DNA of 64,000 nucleotides from CAVONB01 sp963697205 (GTDB lineage Bacteria > Pseudomonadota > Alphaproteobacteria > Rhizobiales > Hyphomicrobiaceae): the NCBI GenBank assembly GCA_963697205.1, contig CAVONB010000002.1:310001-374000 (forward strand), read 5' to 3'. The notes under the pieces are model-generated. The model searched no databases and was not told the DNA's origin. It was given only the letters and a program-made list of their open reading frames with translations. Numbering within the stretch: position 1 is the stretch's first letter; the number at the start of each line of letters is the position of its first letter. The position numbers and the translations under genes were made by a program. Below, one piece after another: positions 1-7,862 of the stretch.

Positions 1-753
1 GTGGTTGGCGGTCAACCCCGAGATCTGATCGGCGAGCTGTCCCCGCTGCTCCTTCAGCAGCGCCGCCTCGCCGCCCTGCTTGTCGCGACGAGCCTTGAAC
101 AGCGCTTCCTGAGAGGCGAGGAAGGCCGCCACGCGCGGCTCCGTCCGAGCCGCCACCGAGATCGTTTCAGGCACGTCGATCGCATCCGCGCCCGTGCGCT
201 CAGCCTCCAGCCGGGCGCGCTGGATGAGCAGCTCGTTGAGCCGGCTCAGCACGATGCCTTGATTGGCGCGCAGCGTCGTGTCGTCCAGTCGTAGGAGCTG
301 ATCGCCCTTGCGCACCTGGTCGCCGTTGCGGACCATGAACTCCGAGACGATGCCGCCATCAAGGTGCTGCACCGTCTTGATGCTCGATTCCACCGCAACG
401 ATGCCCGAGCCGATCACGGCCCCCGAGATGCCCGCAAACGCCGACCAACCGATCAGCGTGCCGAGTGTGACGACCATCACCGTCCCGCCGATACGGATCC
501 ACGGCGCCGCGGTCGGATAATCCTGCAGAGGTCCCGCAGTCGCCGGGGCCGGCAATTGGACGGCGGGCTGCTCGGGACCGCGTATCCAGTCGACGAGCCG
601 CAACACCAACACGCTGGCGAGCCCCGACAGGCGTTGCAGGAGCCCGCGCGCCCCCCCACTGGCATCGACCGTGGCCGACGCTGCGCTCTCGCGCGCCCAT
701 AGGTTGCGTCGAAGGGTCTCGAACACGGCAGCCACCTTATCTTTCGACGACAT
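1..753 (-). CDS. HlyD-family type I secretion periplasmic adaptor (membrane fusion protein), 3' end outside window
   Basis: This is the membrane fusion subunit of a type I secretion system, linking an inner-membrane ABC exporter to a TolC-like outer-membrane channel. Translation from the ATG at 753 gives a cytoplasmic head of about 75 residues, one membrane segment (around IGGTVMVVTLGTLIGWSAF), then the biotinyl-lipoyl-like region (GSGIVAVESSIKTVQHLDGG, then VRKGDQLLRLDDT) and the start of the helical hairpin. The C-terminal half lies off the left edge. The gene starts 10 bases after the stop of the ABC exporter, the usual PrtD-PrtE order, so the two should be one operon. The cytoplasmic head is longer than in many HlyD proteins. 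The likely cargo in this window is the RTX protein at 16-21 kb, which is an inference. Confidence 0.88.
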   Translation of the reverse strand, partial: MSSKDKVAAVFETLRRNLWARESAASATVDASGGARGLLQRLSGLASVLVLRLVDWIRGPEQPAVQLPAPATAGPLQDYPTAAPWIRIGGTVMVVTLGTLIGWSAFAGISGAVIGSGIVAVESSIKTVQHLDGGIVSEFMVRNGDQVRKGDQLLRLDDTTLRANQGIVLSRLNELLIQRARLEAERTGADAIDVPETISVAARTEPRVAAFLASQEALFKARRDKQGGEAALLKEQRGQLADQISGLTANH

Positions 754-763
754 CACGCTTCTC

Positions 764-3055
764 CTACTGGCCGAACGGGCTGCGCTCGCCCACACGCCGC
801 TGCGGTAGCGGATGGGCCTCGGCCGCATCGGTTTCCTCGCGCATCGCCGAGATCCGCGCCCTCAGACGCGACAGGGCCGCATCGCGGGTGCGCGCCCGTT
901 CCGCCGCGCCGCTCCCCGCCTCGCCTGCAACTTCGGCGCGGCCCGGCATGGCTGCCGATTTGACCGCGACGTCCTGGCCCCGCGTGGCCGGCGCCACCGT
1001 GGGCTCGCGGCGCGGCGGCGCGGCTGCCTTCGCAGTTCGCGCCGCATCCGGCTGGCGCTCCACAACGGCCGCCACCGGCCGCGGCGAGGGCATGCCGCGC
1101 GCTGGTGCGCCGTCCTTGTGTTGGGCGGCAGCCCGCGCAGTGGCGGGCGCCTGAACGGCTGCGGGTAGTGGTGCAGGAACGTGGGCGGGCGCCGCCTGCG
1201 GCGCGGCAGGTCGCGCGGCCCCATCCTGGGGTGCGGCCTGAGAAACTGTCTGGGGTGCCGCTTGATGAGCTGACTGAGGTGCGCCCTGAGCCTTCGGTTG
1301 GGCCACCGGCTGGGAGGCCGGCGGAGCAACGGGCTGGGGCACAGGCTGCGCAACCGCTTGTGCCGGACCAGGCTGGGCACCCTGGCCGGCGAGGCTGCGC
1401 AGCACCTCGTCGCGCGGCCCGAACGCGCGCTGCTGCCCCTTCTCCAGGATTAGCAGCATGTCCGCCGCCGCAATCGCCGACGTGCGGTGCGAGACGATGA
1501 TCACCGTACGTTGCTTGGCCCTGAGCTCGCCGATCGCCTCCATCAGCGCCGCGTCGCCGTCGCTGTCGAGATTGGAGTTGGGCTCGTCAAATATCAGCAG
1601 CGGCGGATCGCCGTAAAGCGCGCGCGCGAGCGCGATGCGCTGCTTCTGGCCGGCCGACAGATGGCTGCCGAAAGCGCCAAGCTCGGTGTCGTAGCCCTGC
1701 TGCAGGTCCAGGATCAGGCTGTGCGCGCGCGCCAGCTTCGCCGCCGCGATCACCCTCTGGTCGTCGGCCTCCGGATCGAACCGGCAGATGTTGTCGCGCA
1801 CGGTGCCCGAGAAAAGCTCCACGTCCTGCGGCACGTAGCCCATGAACTGACCGAGCCGCTGCGGATCCCATTGGTCGAGGCGGGCGCCGTCGAGACGGAT
1901 CTCGCCGCCCAGCACCGGCCACACGCCCACCAGCGCACGCGCCAGCGTCGACTTGCCCGACGCACTCTGCCCCGCGATCGCCAGCACCTGTCCGGGCCCG
2001 ATCGAGAACGAGACGTTGGAGACCGAAATCCTCTGCGCACCCGGCGGCGCCAGGCGGACCTGGCGAACCTCCAGCCGGCCCGAAGGACGCGGCAACTCGA
2101 TCCGCTCGCTTTCCTCCGGCAGCGCTTTCAGCAATTCACGCAGCGACAGATAGGCCTGCCGTGCACGCACGACCCCCTTCCACTGTGCGATCGTCTGCTC
2201 CACCGGCGCCAGCGCCCTCCCGAGCAGGATCGAGCCGGCAATGATCGCGCCCGCGCTGATGTCGCCATGGATCGCCAGATAGGCGCCCTGCCCCAGGATC
2301 GCCGACTGCAGGATCATGCGGAACGTCTTCGACAGCGCCGTCAGCGTCGCCACCGAGTTGCCCGACCGCGTCTGGATCATCAGCGCCGCGCGATTGGCAT
2401 GCAGCCAGCGCTGCCGGAAGCTCGCCAGCATGCCCATGGCCGCCAGCACCTCCGCGTTGGCATGGCCAGCCTCGGCGAGTTCATGCGCGCGCCGCGAAGC
2501 CAGCGTCGCCTCGCCGACGGCGGTGCTCGTGCGCCGCTCTGTGATGACGGCGAGCGAGAACAGCAAAAGAGCTGAGGCGAGCGCAACGACGCCGAGCGAC
2601 CAATGGAACAGGAATAACAATCCGATGTAGATCGGCATCCACGGCACGTCGAACAGGATGCCCGGCCCCGGACCGCTCAGGAACTGGCGCAGCGTGTCGA
2701 ATTCGCGCAGGTGATAGCCGCCCCCGTGGCCCTTCATCAGGCCGACCCGCGCGGAGGCGTCGAATACGCGACCCGCCGCCATCGAATCGAAGGCGAGGCT
2801 GATGCGCGTCATGATGCGCGAGCGCACGAGGTCGAGGAACCCGCTGAGGCCGTAGAGGATGACAACAAAGATCGACAGCGCCACGAGCGTCGGCACGCTC
2901 CGCGAGGTCATGACGCGGTCGTAGACCTGCATCATGTACAAGGGCCCGATGAGCGTCAGAACGTTCAGCACGAGGCTGAACCCGCCCGTGGCCAGAAATG
3001 CCCGCTTGCTGACGCGGAGCGCATCTCCGACGTCATCACGCTCGACCTGTCGCAT
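764..3055 (-). CDS. Type I secretion ABC exporter (PrtD family), fused permease and ATPase with a long Pro/Ala/Gln tail
   Basis: Inner-membrane exporter ATPase of a type I secretion system. Of 763 residues, about 20-310 form the transmembrane domain with no C39 peptidase in front, as in PrtD/RTX exporters. The nucleotide-binding domain has Walker A GQSASGKST (about 362-370), a Q-loop near Q410, signature LSAGQ (466-470), Walker B LLIFDE (486-491) and the switch His near 523. I chose the ATG at 3055 because GAGAGG precedes it and homology starts there; the open frame extends upstream to 3247 without family sequence. The usual family length is near 580. The extra 200 residues after about 560 are low-complexity Pro/Ala/Gln and then basic, ending in a short charged helix. 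The HlyD-type gene follows directly. Confidence 0.92.
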   Translation of the reverse strand: MRQVERDDVGDALRVSKRAFLATGGFSLVLNVLTLIGPLYMMQVYDRVMTSRSVPTLVALSIFVVILYGLSGFLDLVRSRIMTRISLAFDSMAAGRVFDASARVGLMKGHGGGYHLREFDTLRQFLSGPGPGILFDVPWMPIYIGLLFLFHWSLGVVALASALLLFSLAVITERRTSTAVGEATLASRRAHELAEAGHANAEVLAAMGMLASFRQRWLHANRAALMIQTRSGNSVATLTALSKTFRMILQSAILGQGAYLAIHGDISAGAIIAGSILLGRALAPVEQTIAQWKGVVRARQAYLSLRELLKALPEESERIELPRPSGRLEVRQVRLAPPGAQRISVSNVSFSIGPGQVLAIAGQSASGKSTLARALVGVWPVLGGEIRLDGARLDQWDPQRLGQFMGYVPQDVELFSGTVRDNICRFDPEADDQRVIAAAKLARAHSLILDLQQGYDTELGAFGSHLSAGQKQRIALARALYGDPPLLIFDEPNSNLDSDGDAALMEAIGELRAKQRTVIIVSHRTSAIAAADMLLILEKGQQRAFGPRDEVLRSLAGQGAQPGPAQAVAQPVPQPVAPPASQPVAQPKAQGAPQSAHQAAPQTVSQAAPQDGAARPAAPQAAPAHVPAPLPAAVQAPATARAAAQHKDGAPARGMPSPRPVAAVVERQPDAARTAKAAAPPRREPTVAPATRGQDVAVKSAAMPGRAEVAGEAGSGAAERARTRDAALSRLRARISAMREETDAAEAHPLPQRRVGERSPFGQ

Positions 3056-3657
3056 GTGATCCTCTCGAACACCGGGTGCCGACGGCACCGCTCGACTCGG
3101 ACAACGGGACGCTCGCAAACGCGCACGCGTAGGGCCGGAACCGGCCGTACCCCTTGCCGCAAGGCACCTATGACGCCGGCAGGACGGTGACTGATTCGGC
3201 GCTGAAACGGACCAGCATGTGCAAGACGGCCTGCGGTCGGGAATCAACGCCCTGACCCGATCTTTGCGCCCAAGACCTTGCGAAGTTCTTTCCGTGAACA
3301 GCTCTCAGGCCCGAAACGGCCCAAGCGGCAATGATTTTTTGCAGTGTTGCGTCTGAGACTTACGAAATCGCGCTCGAATCAATTGTGACATCCGGAAGGG
3401 TTGCGGTTGCACCCCAATGCGCCGGCCACGCCCCGCCGGCGGCCAGCGACACCACGCCAGCGCCTCGCGCTGCCCCTCGCGCTCGCCCCGTGAACGGGCT
3501 AAAGGCCTGCACGATGTCCCGCCCGCCAAGGCCACCTGGCCAGCGAGCGTCCGGCCCCATTGGCCAAGGCGCGTTCGTTCGTACCGGTGACGGCGCAGGC
3601 CATGCAACCGCTGATCGACCCACGATGGGTCCGCTATCATTCGATGAGGAGCCCCCC
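3056..3657. other. Intergenic region between divergent secretion and rfbD-like genes
   Basis: No convincing gene. The stretch around 3330-3410 is less GC-rich than its surroundings, with a T run at 3333-3338, and is the best place for a promoter of the leftward type I secretion operon. Frames run through the region on both strands but show no family resemblance. A GAGGAG ribosome site at about 3645-3651 belongs to the rfbD-like gene. Confidence 0.5.
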
Positions 3658-4554
3658 ATGCGCCTTCTCGTCCTCGGCCGCACCGGCCAGCTCGCCCGCG
3701 GGATGGCCGCGTTGCAGGGCCGACCCGGGCTGGAGACAACCCTGCTCGGCCGGCCTGACCTCGACCTGACCGCGCCCGGCGACCTCCGCGCCACCTTCGC
3801 AGCCCTGGCGCCCGACGCCATCGTCAACGCCGCCGCCTACACCGCCGTCGACCGGGCCGAGACCGAGCCCGACGCCGCACATGCCGTCAACGCCGCCGGC
3901 GCCGGCGCGGCGGCAGCCGCCGCCGCCCGCCTCGACATCCCGTTCCTTCACGTCTCGACCGACTATGTGTTCGACGGCAGCAAGGCCGCACCCTATGTGG
4001 AAGACGATCCGACCGGGCCGCAGAGCGCCTATGGCCGCTCCAAGTGCGCCGGGGAGGCGGCCGTTGCCGCCGCCAATCCTCGCCACCTGATCGTACGCAC
4101 CGCCTGGGTGTTCAGCCCGTGGGGGCAGAACTTCGTCGCCACCATGTTGCGGCTGGCGGCCGAACGCCCCGGGTTGCGTGTCGTCGCCGATCAGGTCGGC
4201 TCGCCCACCTACGCGCCCGACCTGGCTGACATTCTGGTCGCCATGGCCCGGGCCGTCGTCGGTGCCGCCCAGGACGATCCCCGCTTCGGCATCTATCACG
4301 CGGTCAATGCGGGCGAGGCGACGTGGGCCGGCTTCGCCGAGGCGATCATGGCCGAGGCCCGCCGCCACGGTTTGCCCAGCGCCCCCGTCCAGCCGATCTC
4401 GACCGCCGAATACCCCACGCCCACGCGCCGCCCTGCGAACTCGCGCCTCGACACCGCAAAGCTTCAGCGCAGCTTCGGCCTGGCGCTTCCGCCTTGGCAG
4501 GATGCGCTCGCCCGCTGCATCGCCGCCCGGATCGCAACCGGCACGGCCGGATGA
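3658..4554 (+). CDS. rfbD: dTDP-4-dehydrorhamnose reductase (RfbD/RmlD family)
   Basis: An NADPH-dependent short-chain reductase that in the family makes dTDP-L-rhamnose from dTDP-4-keto-rhamnose for O-antigen or capsule. The 298-residue protein has the N-terminal nucleotide site LVLGRTGQLARG, the NAAAYTAVDRAE block, STDYVFDG, and the catalytic YGRSK (Tyr-x3-Lys) typical of RmlD. The ATG at 3658 follows GAGGAG and starts exactly at the Rossmann strand; the frame is open further upstream but without homology. No rfbA, rfbB or rfbC is in the window, so the substrate is assigned by family only. A related sugar reductase cannot be excluded. Confidence 0.88.
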   Translation: MRLLVLGRTGQLARGMAALQGRPGLETTLLGRPDLDLTAPGDLRATFAALAPDAIVNAAAYTAVDRAETEPDAAHAVNAAGAGAAAAAAARLDIPFLHVSTDYVFDGSKAAPYVEDDPTGPQSAYGRSKCAGEAAVAAANPRHLIVRTAWVFSPWGQNFVATMLRLAAERPGLRVVADQVGSPTYAPDLADILVAMARAVVGAAQDDPRFGIYHAVNAGEATWAGFAEAIMAEARRHGLPSAPVQPISTAEYPTPTRRPANSRLDTAKLQRSFGLALPPWQDALARCIAARIATGTAG

Positions 4555-4564
4555 GTGGGCGTCC

Positions 4565-5257
4565 TTACGCCGCCCGGCGCGCCAGGAAGGCCATGCGGGC
4601 CTGATTGTGCCCGAAGTTCGGCTGATGGCGCGAAGCGGTAAAGCCCGCATGCTTCAGCGTCTCGAGCATGTCCGCCTCGGTGTAGGTCGTCAGCCCGAGT
4701 TCTTGGCGCTTCTTGCGGTAGTCGGAGAAAGCCGTGCGCACGAGCCCTGCGAGCGCGGCACCTGCAAACCCATGGGCCTTACCGAACGCCAGCAGCGCTA
4801 TCGCGTCCGTCAGCGGCCCGACGTCCGGCGGGACGACGTCCGCGATCAGTAGCCGCCCGCCCGGCGAAAGCTTGCCGCGCAACAGGGCCAGCAGCGCCTG
4901 GAAATCGATCTTGGCCAGGTACTGCAGCAGCGAATTGATGACGATCAGGTCGATCCCCCCCTCCGGCACCTGATCCATGTCCTCGGGTGCCAGCACCGTT
5001 ACGTTGCCGAGCTCTCCGAAGCGCTCGACGAGCCGACGGCGCACCATCTCCGCCCCGTCCGACAGGTAGAGATGCCCTACCCGCCCTGCCACGAGATCGG
5101 CCGACAGCGCCTCCCCCGAGCCGTAATCGAGCACGCTGAGACCCTCGCCCTCCAGCCGGGCCACGATGTCCTCGGCTATCCGCCGGTAGTGAACCAGCTT
5201 GTGGCGTTCGTTAACGTAGATCGGGCTATCGGAATTCCAGTAGTCGCGCCAGGTCAT
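4565..5257 (-). CDS. Class I SAM-dependent methyltransferase
   Basis: A 230-residue Rossmann-type methyltransferase. The SAM-binding motif I is VLDYGSGEALS (about 41-51), followed by the acidic strand end LYLSDGA, a DLIVINSLLQYL motif IV region, and a post-motif segment with GRLLIADVVPP. There is no signal peptide or membrane segment, so it should be cytoplasmic. It converges on the rfbD-like gene, with 10 bases between their ends. Substrate unknown; its place among envelope sugar genes suggests a saccharide or lipid acceptor, but nothing in the sequence proves it. Confidence 0.75.
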   Translation of the reverse strand: MTWRDYWNSDSPIYVNERHKLVHYRRIAEDIVARLEGEGLSVLDYGSGEALSADLVAGRVGHLYLSDGAEMVRRRLVERFGELGNVTVLAPEDMDQVPEGGIDLIVINSLLQYLAKIDFQALLALLRGKLSPGGRLLIADVVPPDVGPLTDAIALLAFGKAHGFAGAALAGLVRTAFSDYRKKRQELGLTTYTEADMLETLKHAGFTASRHQPNFGHNQARMAFLARRAA

Positions 5258-5413
5258 GCAAATCTCGCTCGGCTGTGACCCGAACTGGCCACCAATGGTT
5301 CATGTAACTATGAGACAGTATCAGGCTCGCATTTTCCGGCCGAATGAAGCCATTTTCGTCCTATAGCAGGCTCGGCGCCCCGACAGAGGCGCAAAATTGC
5401 GGTACAGGAAACG

Positions 5414-6487
5414 ATGGTCTCCGATCATAAGTCCGCCACCAAAGGCACGACGACGCAACGCGCGACGTTGTGCGTCGTCATTCCCATGTTGAACGAGGAA
5501 AAGGGCCTCGTCCGGCTTCTCGAGCGCTTGAAGCCTGCATTGGATGCAACCGCGCTCGACTGGCACGTGCTGTTCGTCGACGACGGCTCCACCGACCGGA
5601 CCCTGGAAATACTGCGTGCGCAGAACGCCGAAGACCCCCGCATCCGCGCGGTCTCCTTGAGCCGCAACTTCGGCAAGGAGGTCGCCGTCGCCGCAGGCCT
5701 CGGCAACGCCGACGCCGACGCCGTCGTCATCATGGACGCCGACCTCCAGCACCCGCCCGAAAAAATCGGCGAGTTCGTCGCGCTGTGGCGTCAGGGCTAT
5801 GACATCGTCTACGGCCAGCGCATCGACCGCAGCGCCGACAGCCCGCTGCGGCGCATGCTCGCCAAGGGCTTCTACCGCCTGTTTCACGCGCTGTCGGGCA
5901 CCGAGCTGCCCGAGGGCGCCGGCGACTTTCGGCTGTTGAGCCGCCGAGCCGTCGTCGCGCTCAACCGCATCGGCGAGCGCGCGCGTTTCAACAAGGGGCT
6001 CTACACCTGGATCGGCTTCCGCTCGATCGGTGTCCCCTTCGTCGTGCCCACCCAGTTCGAGCGCCCCTCGCGCTGGCACGCGCGCAAGCTCTGGCACTTC
6101 GCCATCGACGGCGTCGCCTCCTTCTCCACGGTGCCCCTGCGCATCTGGTCCTACCTTGGGCTGCTGGTCTCGTTCTGCGCCTTCGCCTCGGCGATGTACT
6201 TCCTGGTCAAGACCCTGATCTACGGCTCCGACCTGCCCGGCTTCCCGACCGTCATCGTCTCGATCATGTTGTTGTCGGGCGTGCAGCTGATCTGCCTCGG
6301 CGTGATCGGCGAGTACCTCGGCCGCATCTACGACGAGGTCAAGGCGCGCCCCCTCTATCTCGTGGCCGAGCGCGTCGGCAACTCGGAGGAAACGCCAGCC
6401 GCGCGCGCCCAGATGCGCAACCTCGATCCCGTGGAGCTGGACACTGCGCGCCAGCTCGTTCCCGAGCGCGGCAACGACGCCGCATGA
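5414..6487 (+). CDS. Family 2 glycosyltransferase, polyprenyl-phosphate type (GtrB/ArnC/FlmF-like)
   Basis: It probably transfers a sugar from a nucleotide donor to undecaprenyl phosphate on the cytoplasmic face. The 357 residues begin with the GT-A domain: VIPMLNEEKGLVRLLERL, FVDDGSTDRT, and the metal-binding DADLQHPP. Two hydrophobic segments lie near residues 235-260 and 270-300, the topology of GtrB, ArnC and DPM1-like enzymes. The stop overlaps the start of the ChbG-like deacetylase by 4 bases (ATGA), and a GtrA flippase gene overlaps that in turn. The three should be co-translated and act on one lipid-linked sugar. Confidence 0.88.
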   Translation: MVSDHKSATKGTTTQRATLCVVIPMLNEEKGLVRLLERLKPALDATALDWHVLFVDDGSTDRTLEILRAQNAEDPRIRAVSLSRNFGKEVAVAAGLGNADADAVVIMDADLQHPPEKIGEFVALWRQGYDIVYGQRIDRSADSPLRRMLAKGFYRLFHALSGTELPEGAGDFRLLSRRAVVALNRIGERARFNKGLYTWIGFRSIGVPFVVPTQFERPSRWHARKLWHFAIDGVASFSTVPLRIWSYLGLLVSFCAFASAMYFLVKTLIYGSDLPGFPTVIVSIMLLSGVQLICLGVIGEYLGRIYDEVKARPLYLVAERVGNSEETPAARAQMRNLDPVELDTARQLVPERGNDAA

Positions 6488-7350
6488 CCGTGATCGTGCT
6501 GTGCGCCGACGACTACGCGATGACCGCGGGTGTCTCGGCCGGCATCCTGGAGCTTGCGCGTGACCGGCGTCTGTCCGCGACCGGCGTGATGACGACACTC
6601 GGCCGCTGGAGCCGCGACGCCGCCGACCTCGCCCCGCTGCGCGACCGGGTGGCCATCGGCCTGCATTTCGACCTGACGCTTGGCACGCCCCTCGGCCCCA
6701 TGCCCGCCCTCGCGCCGCAAGGCCGGCCGCCCGACGTCGGCACGCTGACACGCATGGCGCTGACGGGACGGCTGTCGCGCGCCGAGATTGCCGACGAGCT
6801 GCGCCGTCAAATCGCAGCATTCCGCGCCGCGCTCGGCCACCCCCCCGACTACCTCGACGGCCACCAGCACGTGCACGCCCTGCCCATCGTCCGCGACGCG
6901 GTGCTGGAGGTGCTCGGTGAGCGCGACTGGCGCGAGCCCCCGCTCGTGCGCATCCCCTCCGACCGCCCTGCGGCCATTCTCGGCCGCCGCCGCGCCGCCC
7001 TCAAGGCGCTGATACTCGCCGGCCTTGCCCGCGGCTTCCGCTCAGCCGTCGCTCGTGCCGGGCTGCCCGCCAACGACACGTTCGCCGGCGTCACCGGATT
7101 TGCGCGCGACGGCGTCGCCGCCGACTTCCGATCCGGCATGGAACACGCCGGCCCGTTGCACATCCTGATGTGCCACCCCGGCCACGTCGACGCCGACCTG
7201 ATCGCGCTCGATCCCGTCACCGACCGCCGCGAGGCCGAGCTGGCCCACATCGCCGCCGACACCGGGATGGCCGCCCGCATCTGGCGCCCCGACCGCGCAG
7301 CCGACGGACCGCCCGTCGACTGGAAAGAGGTGAGGCGCGCATCATGCTGA
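6484..7350 (+). CDS. ChbG/HpnK (YdjC-like) carbohydrate deacetylase
   Basis: A metal-dependent deacetylase of the YdjC/ChbG/HpnK family, 288 residues. The diagnostic metal and catalytic residues are visible: LCADDYAMT (residues 6-14) and DGHQHVHALP (about 125-134), plus MCHPGHVD near the C-terminus. Known members deacetylate N-acetylated chito-sugars (ChbG), a hopanoid sugar (HpnK), or undecaprenyl-phosphate GalNAc (Francisella NaxD). It overlaps the upstream GT2 by 4 bases and the downstream GtrA gene by 7. The most economical role is therefore deacetylation of the lipid-linked sugar made by that GT2. No hopanoid synthesis genes are nearby. Confidence 0.85.
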   Translation: MTVIVLCADDYAMTAGVSAGILELARDRRLSATGVMTTLGRWSRDAADLAPLRDRVAIGLHFDLTLGTPLGPMPALAPQGRPPDVGTLTRMALTGRLSRAEIADELRRQIAAFRAALGHPPDYLDGHQHVHALPIVRDAVLEVLGERDWREPPLVRIPSDRPAAILGRRRAALKALILAGLARGFRSAVARAGLPANDTFAGVTGFARDGVAADFRSGMEHAGPLHILMCHPGHVDADLIALDPVTDRREAELAHIAADTGMAARIWRPDRAADGPPVDWKEVRRASC

Positions 7351-7829
7351 AGCCGCTGTGGCAGCGAGCAGGCAGGCACCTCGACCGGATGCTGGCCACC
7401 CCGCGCGGCGCCGCGCTCGGCCACTGGGCGGGCTTCGTGCTGTCGGGCGGTTGCGCCTTCGTCACCGACGCGCTGGTGCTCGAAGGGCTCGTCCGCTTCG
7501 CCGGCTTGTCGCCGCTGCTCGCCCGCCTCGGCGCCATCTGCTGCGCCATGGTCGTCGGCTGGCTCGCCCATCGCACCATGACCTTCCGCCTCGCCGTGCG
7601 CCCGACGCTGAAGGAGTTCCTCGGCTATGCCGCCGTCGCCTGGACGTCGGCGGCGATCAACTACTCCGCGTTCTCCGCCATCGTGCTGCTGCGCCCCGCG
7701 ACGACACCCTTCGCCGCGCTCGTCGGCGCGTCACTGTTTGCGATGACATTTTCCTATCTGGGCATGCGCTTCGGCGCCTTCCGCAAGGCGCTGCACCTGT
7801 CGCGCTCGCACCATAGCGACGCGCCCTGA
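7344..7829 (+). CDS. GtrA-family membrane protein (putative polyprenyl-phosphate sugar flippase)
   Basis: A 161-residue GtrA-like protein with four hydrophobic segments: HWAGFVLSGGCAFVTDAL, LLARLGAICCAMVVGWLA, a segment around YAAVAWTSAAIN, and AALVGASLFAMTFSYLG. The short RTMTF motif between segments 2 and 3 is typical of the family. GtrA proteins are thought to flip undecaprenyl-phosphate-linked sugars across the inner membrane. The ATG at 7344 lies inside the end of the deacetylase gene, implying translational coupling. The longer upstream frame is the antisense-like shadow of that gene and was not used. Confidence 0.85.
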   Translation: MLKPLWQRAGRHLDRMLATPRGAALGHWAGFVLSGGCAFVTDALVLEGLVRFAGLSPLLARLGAICCAMVVGWLAHRTMTFRLAVRPTLKEFLGYAAVAWTSAAINYSAFSAIVLLRPATTPFAALVGASLFAMTFSYLGMRFGAFRKALHLSRSHHSDAP

Positions 7830-7862
7830 GCGCACGGCCCGAACGCACACCCTGCGGCCGCC

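Noticed and set aside
3331..3657. N-terminal extension of the rfbD-like protein in the same frame
   Set aside because: The extra 109 residues have no homology, the Rossmann strand starts at the ATG at 3658, and a GAGGAG site stands right before it.
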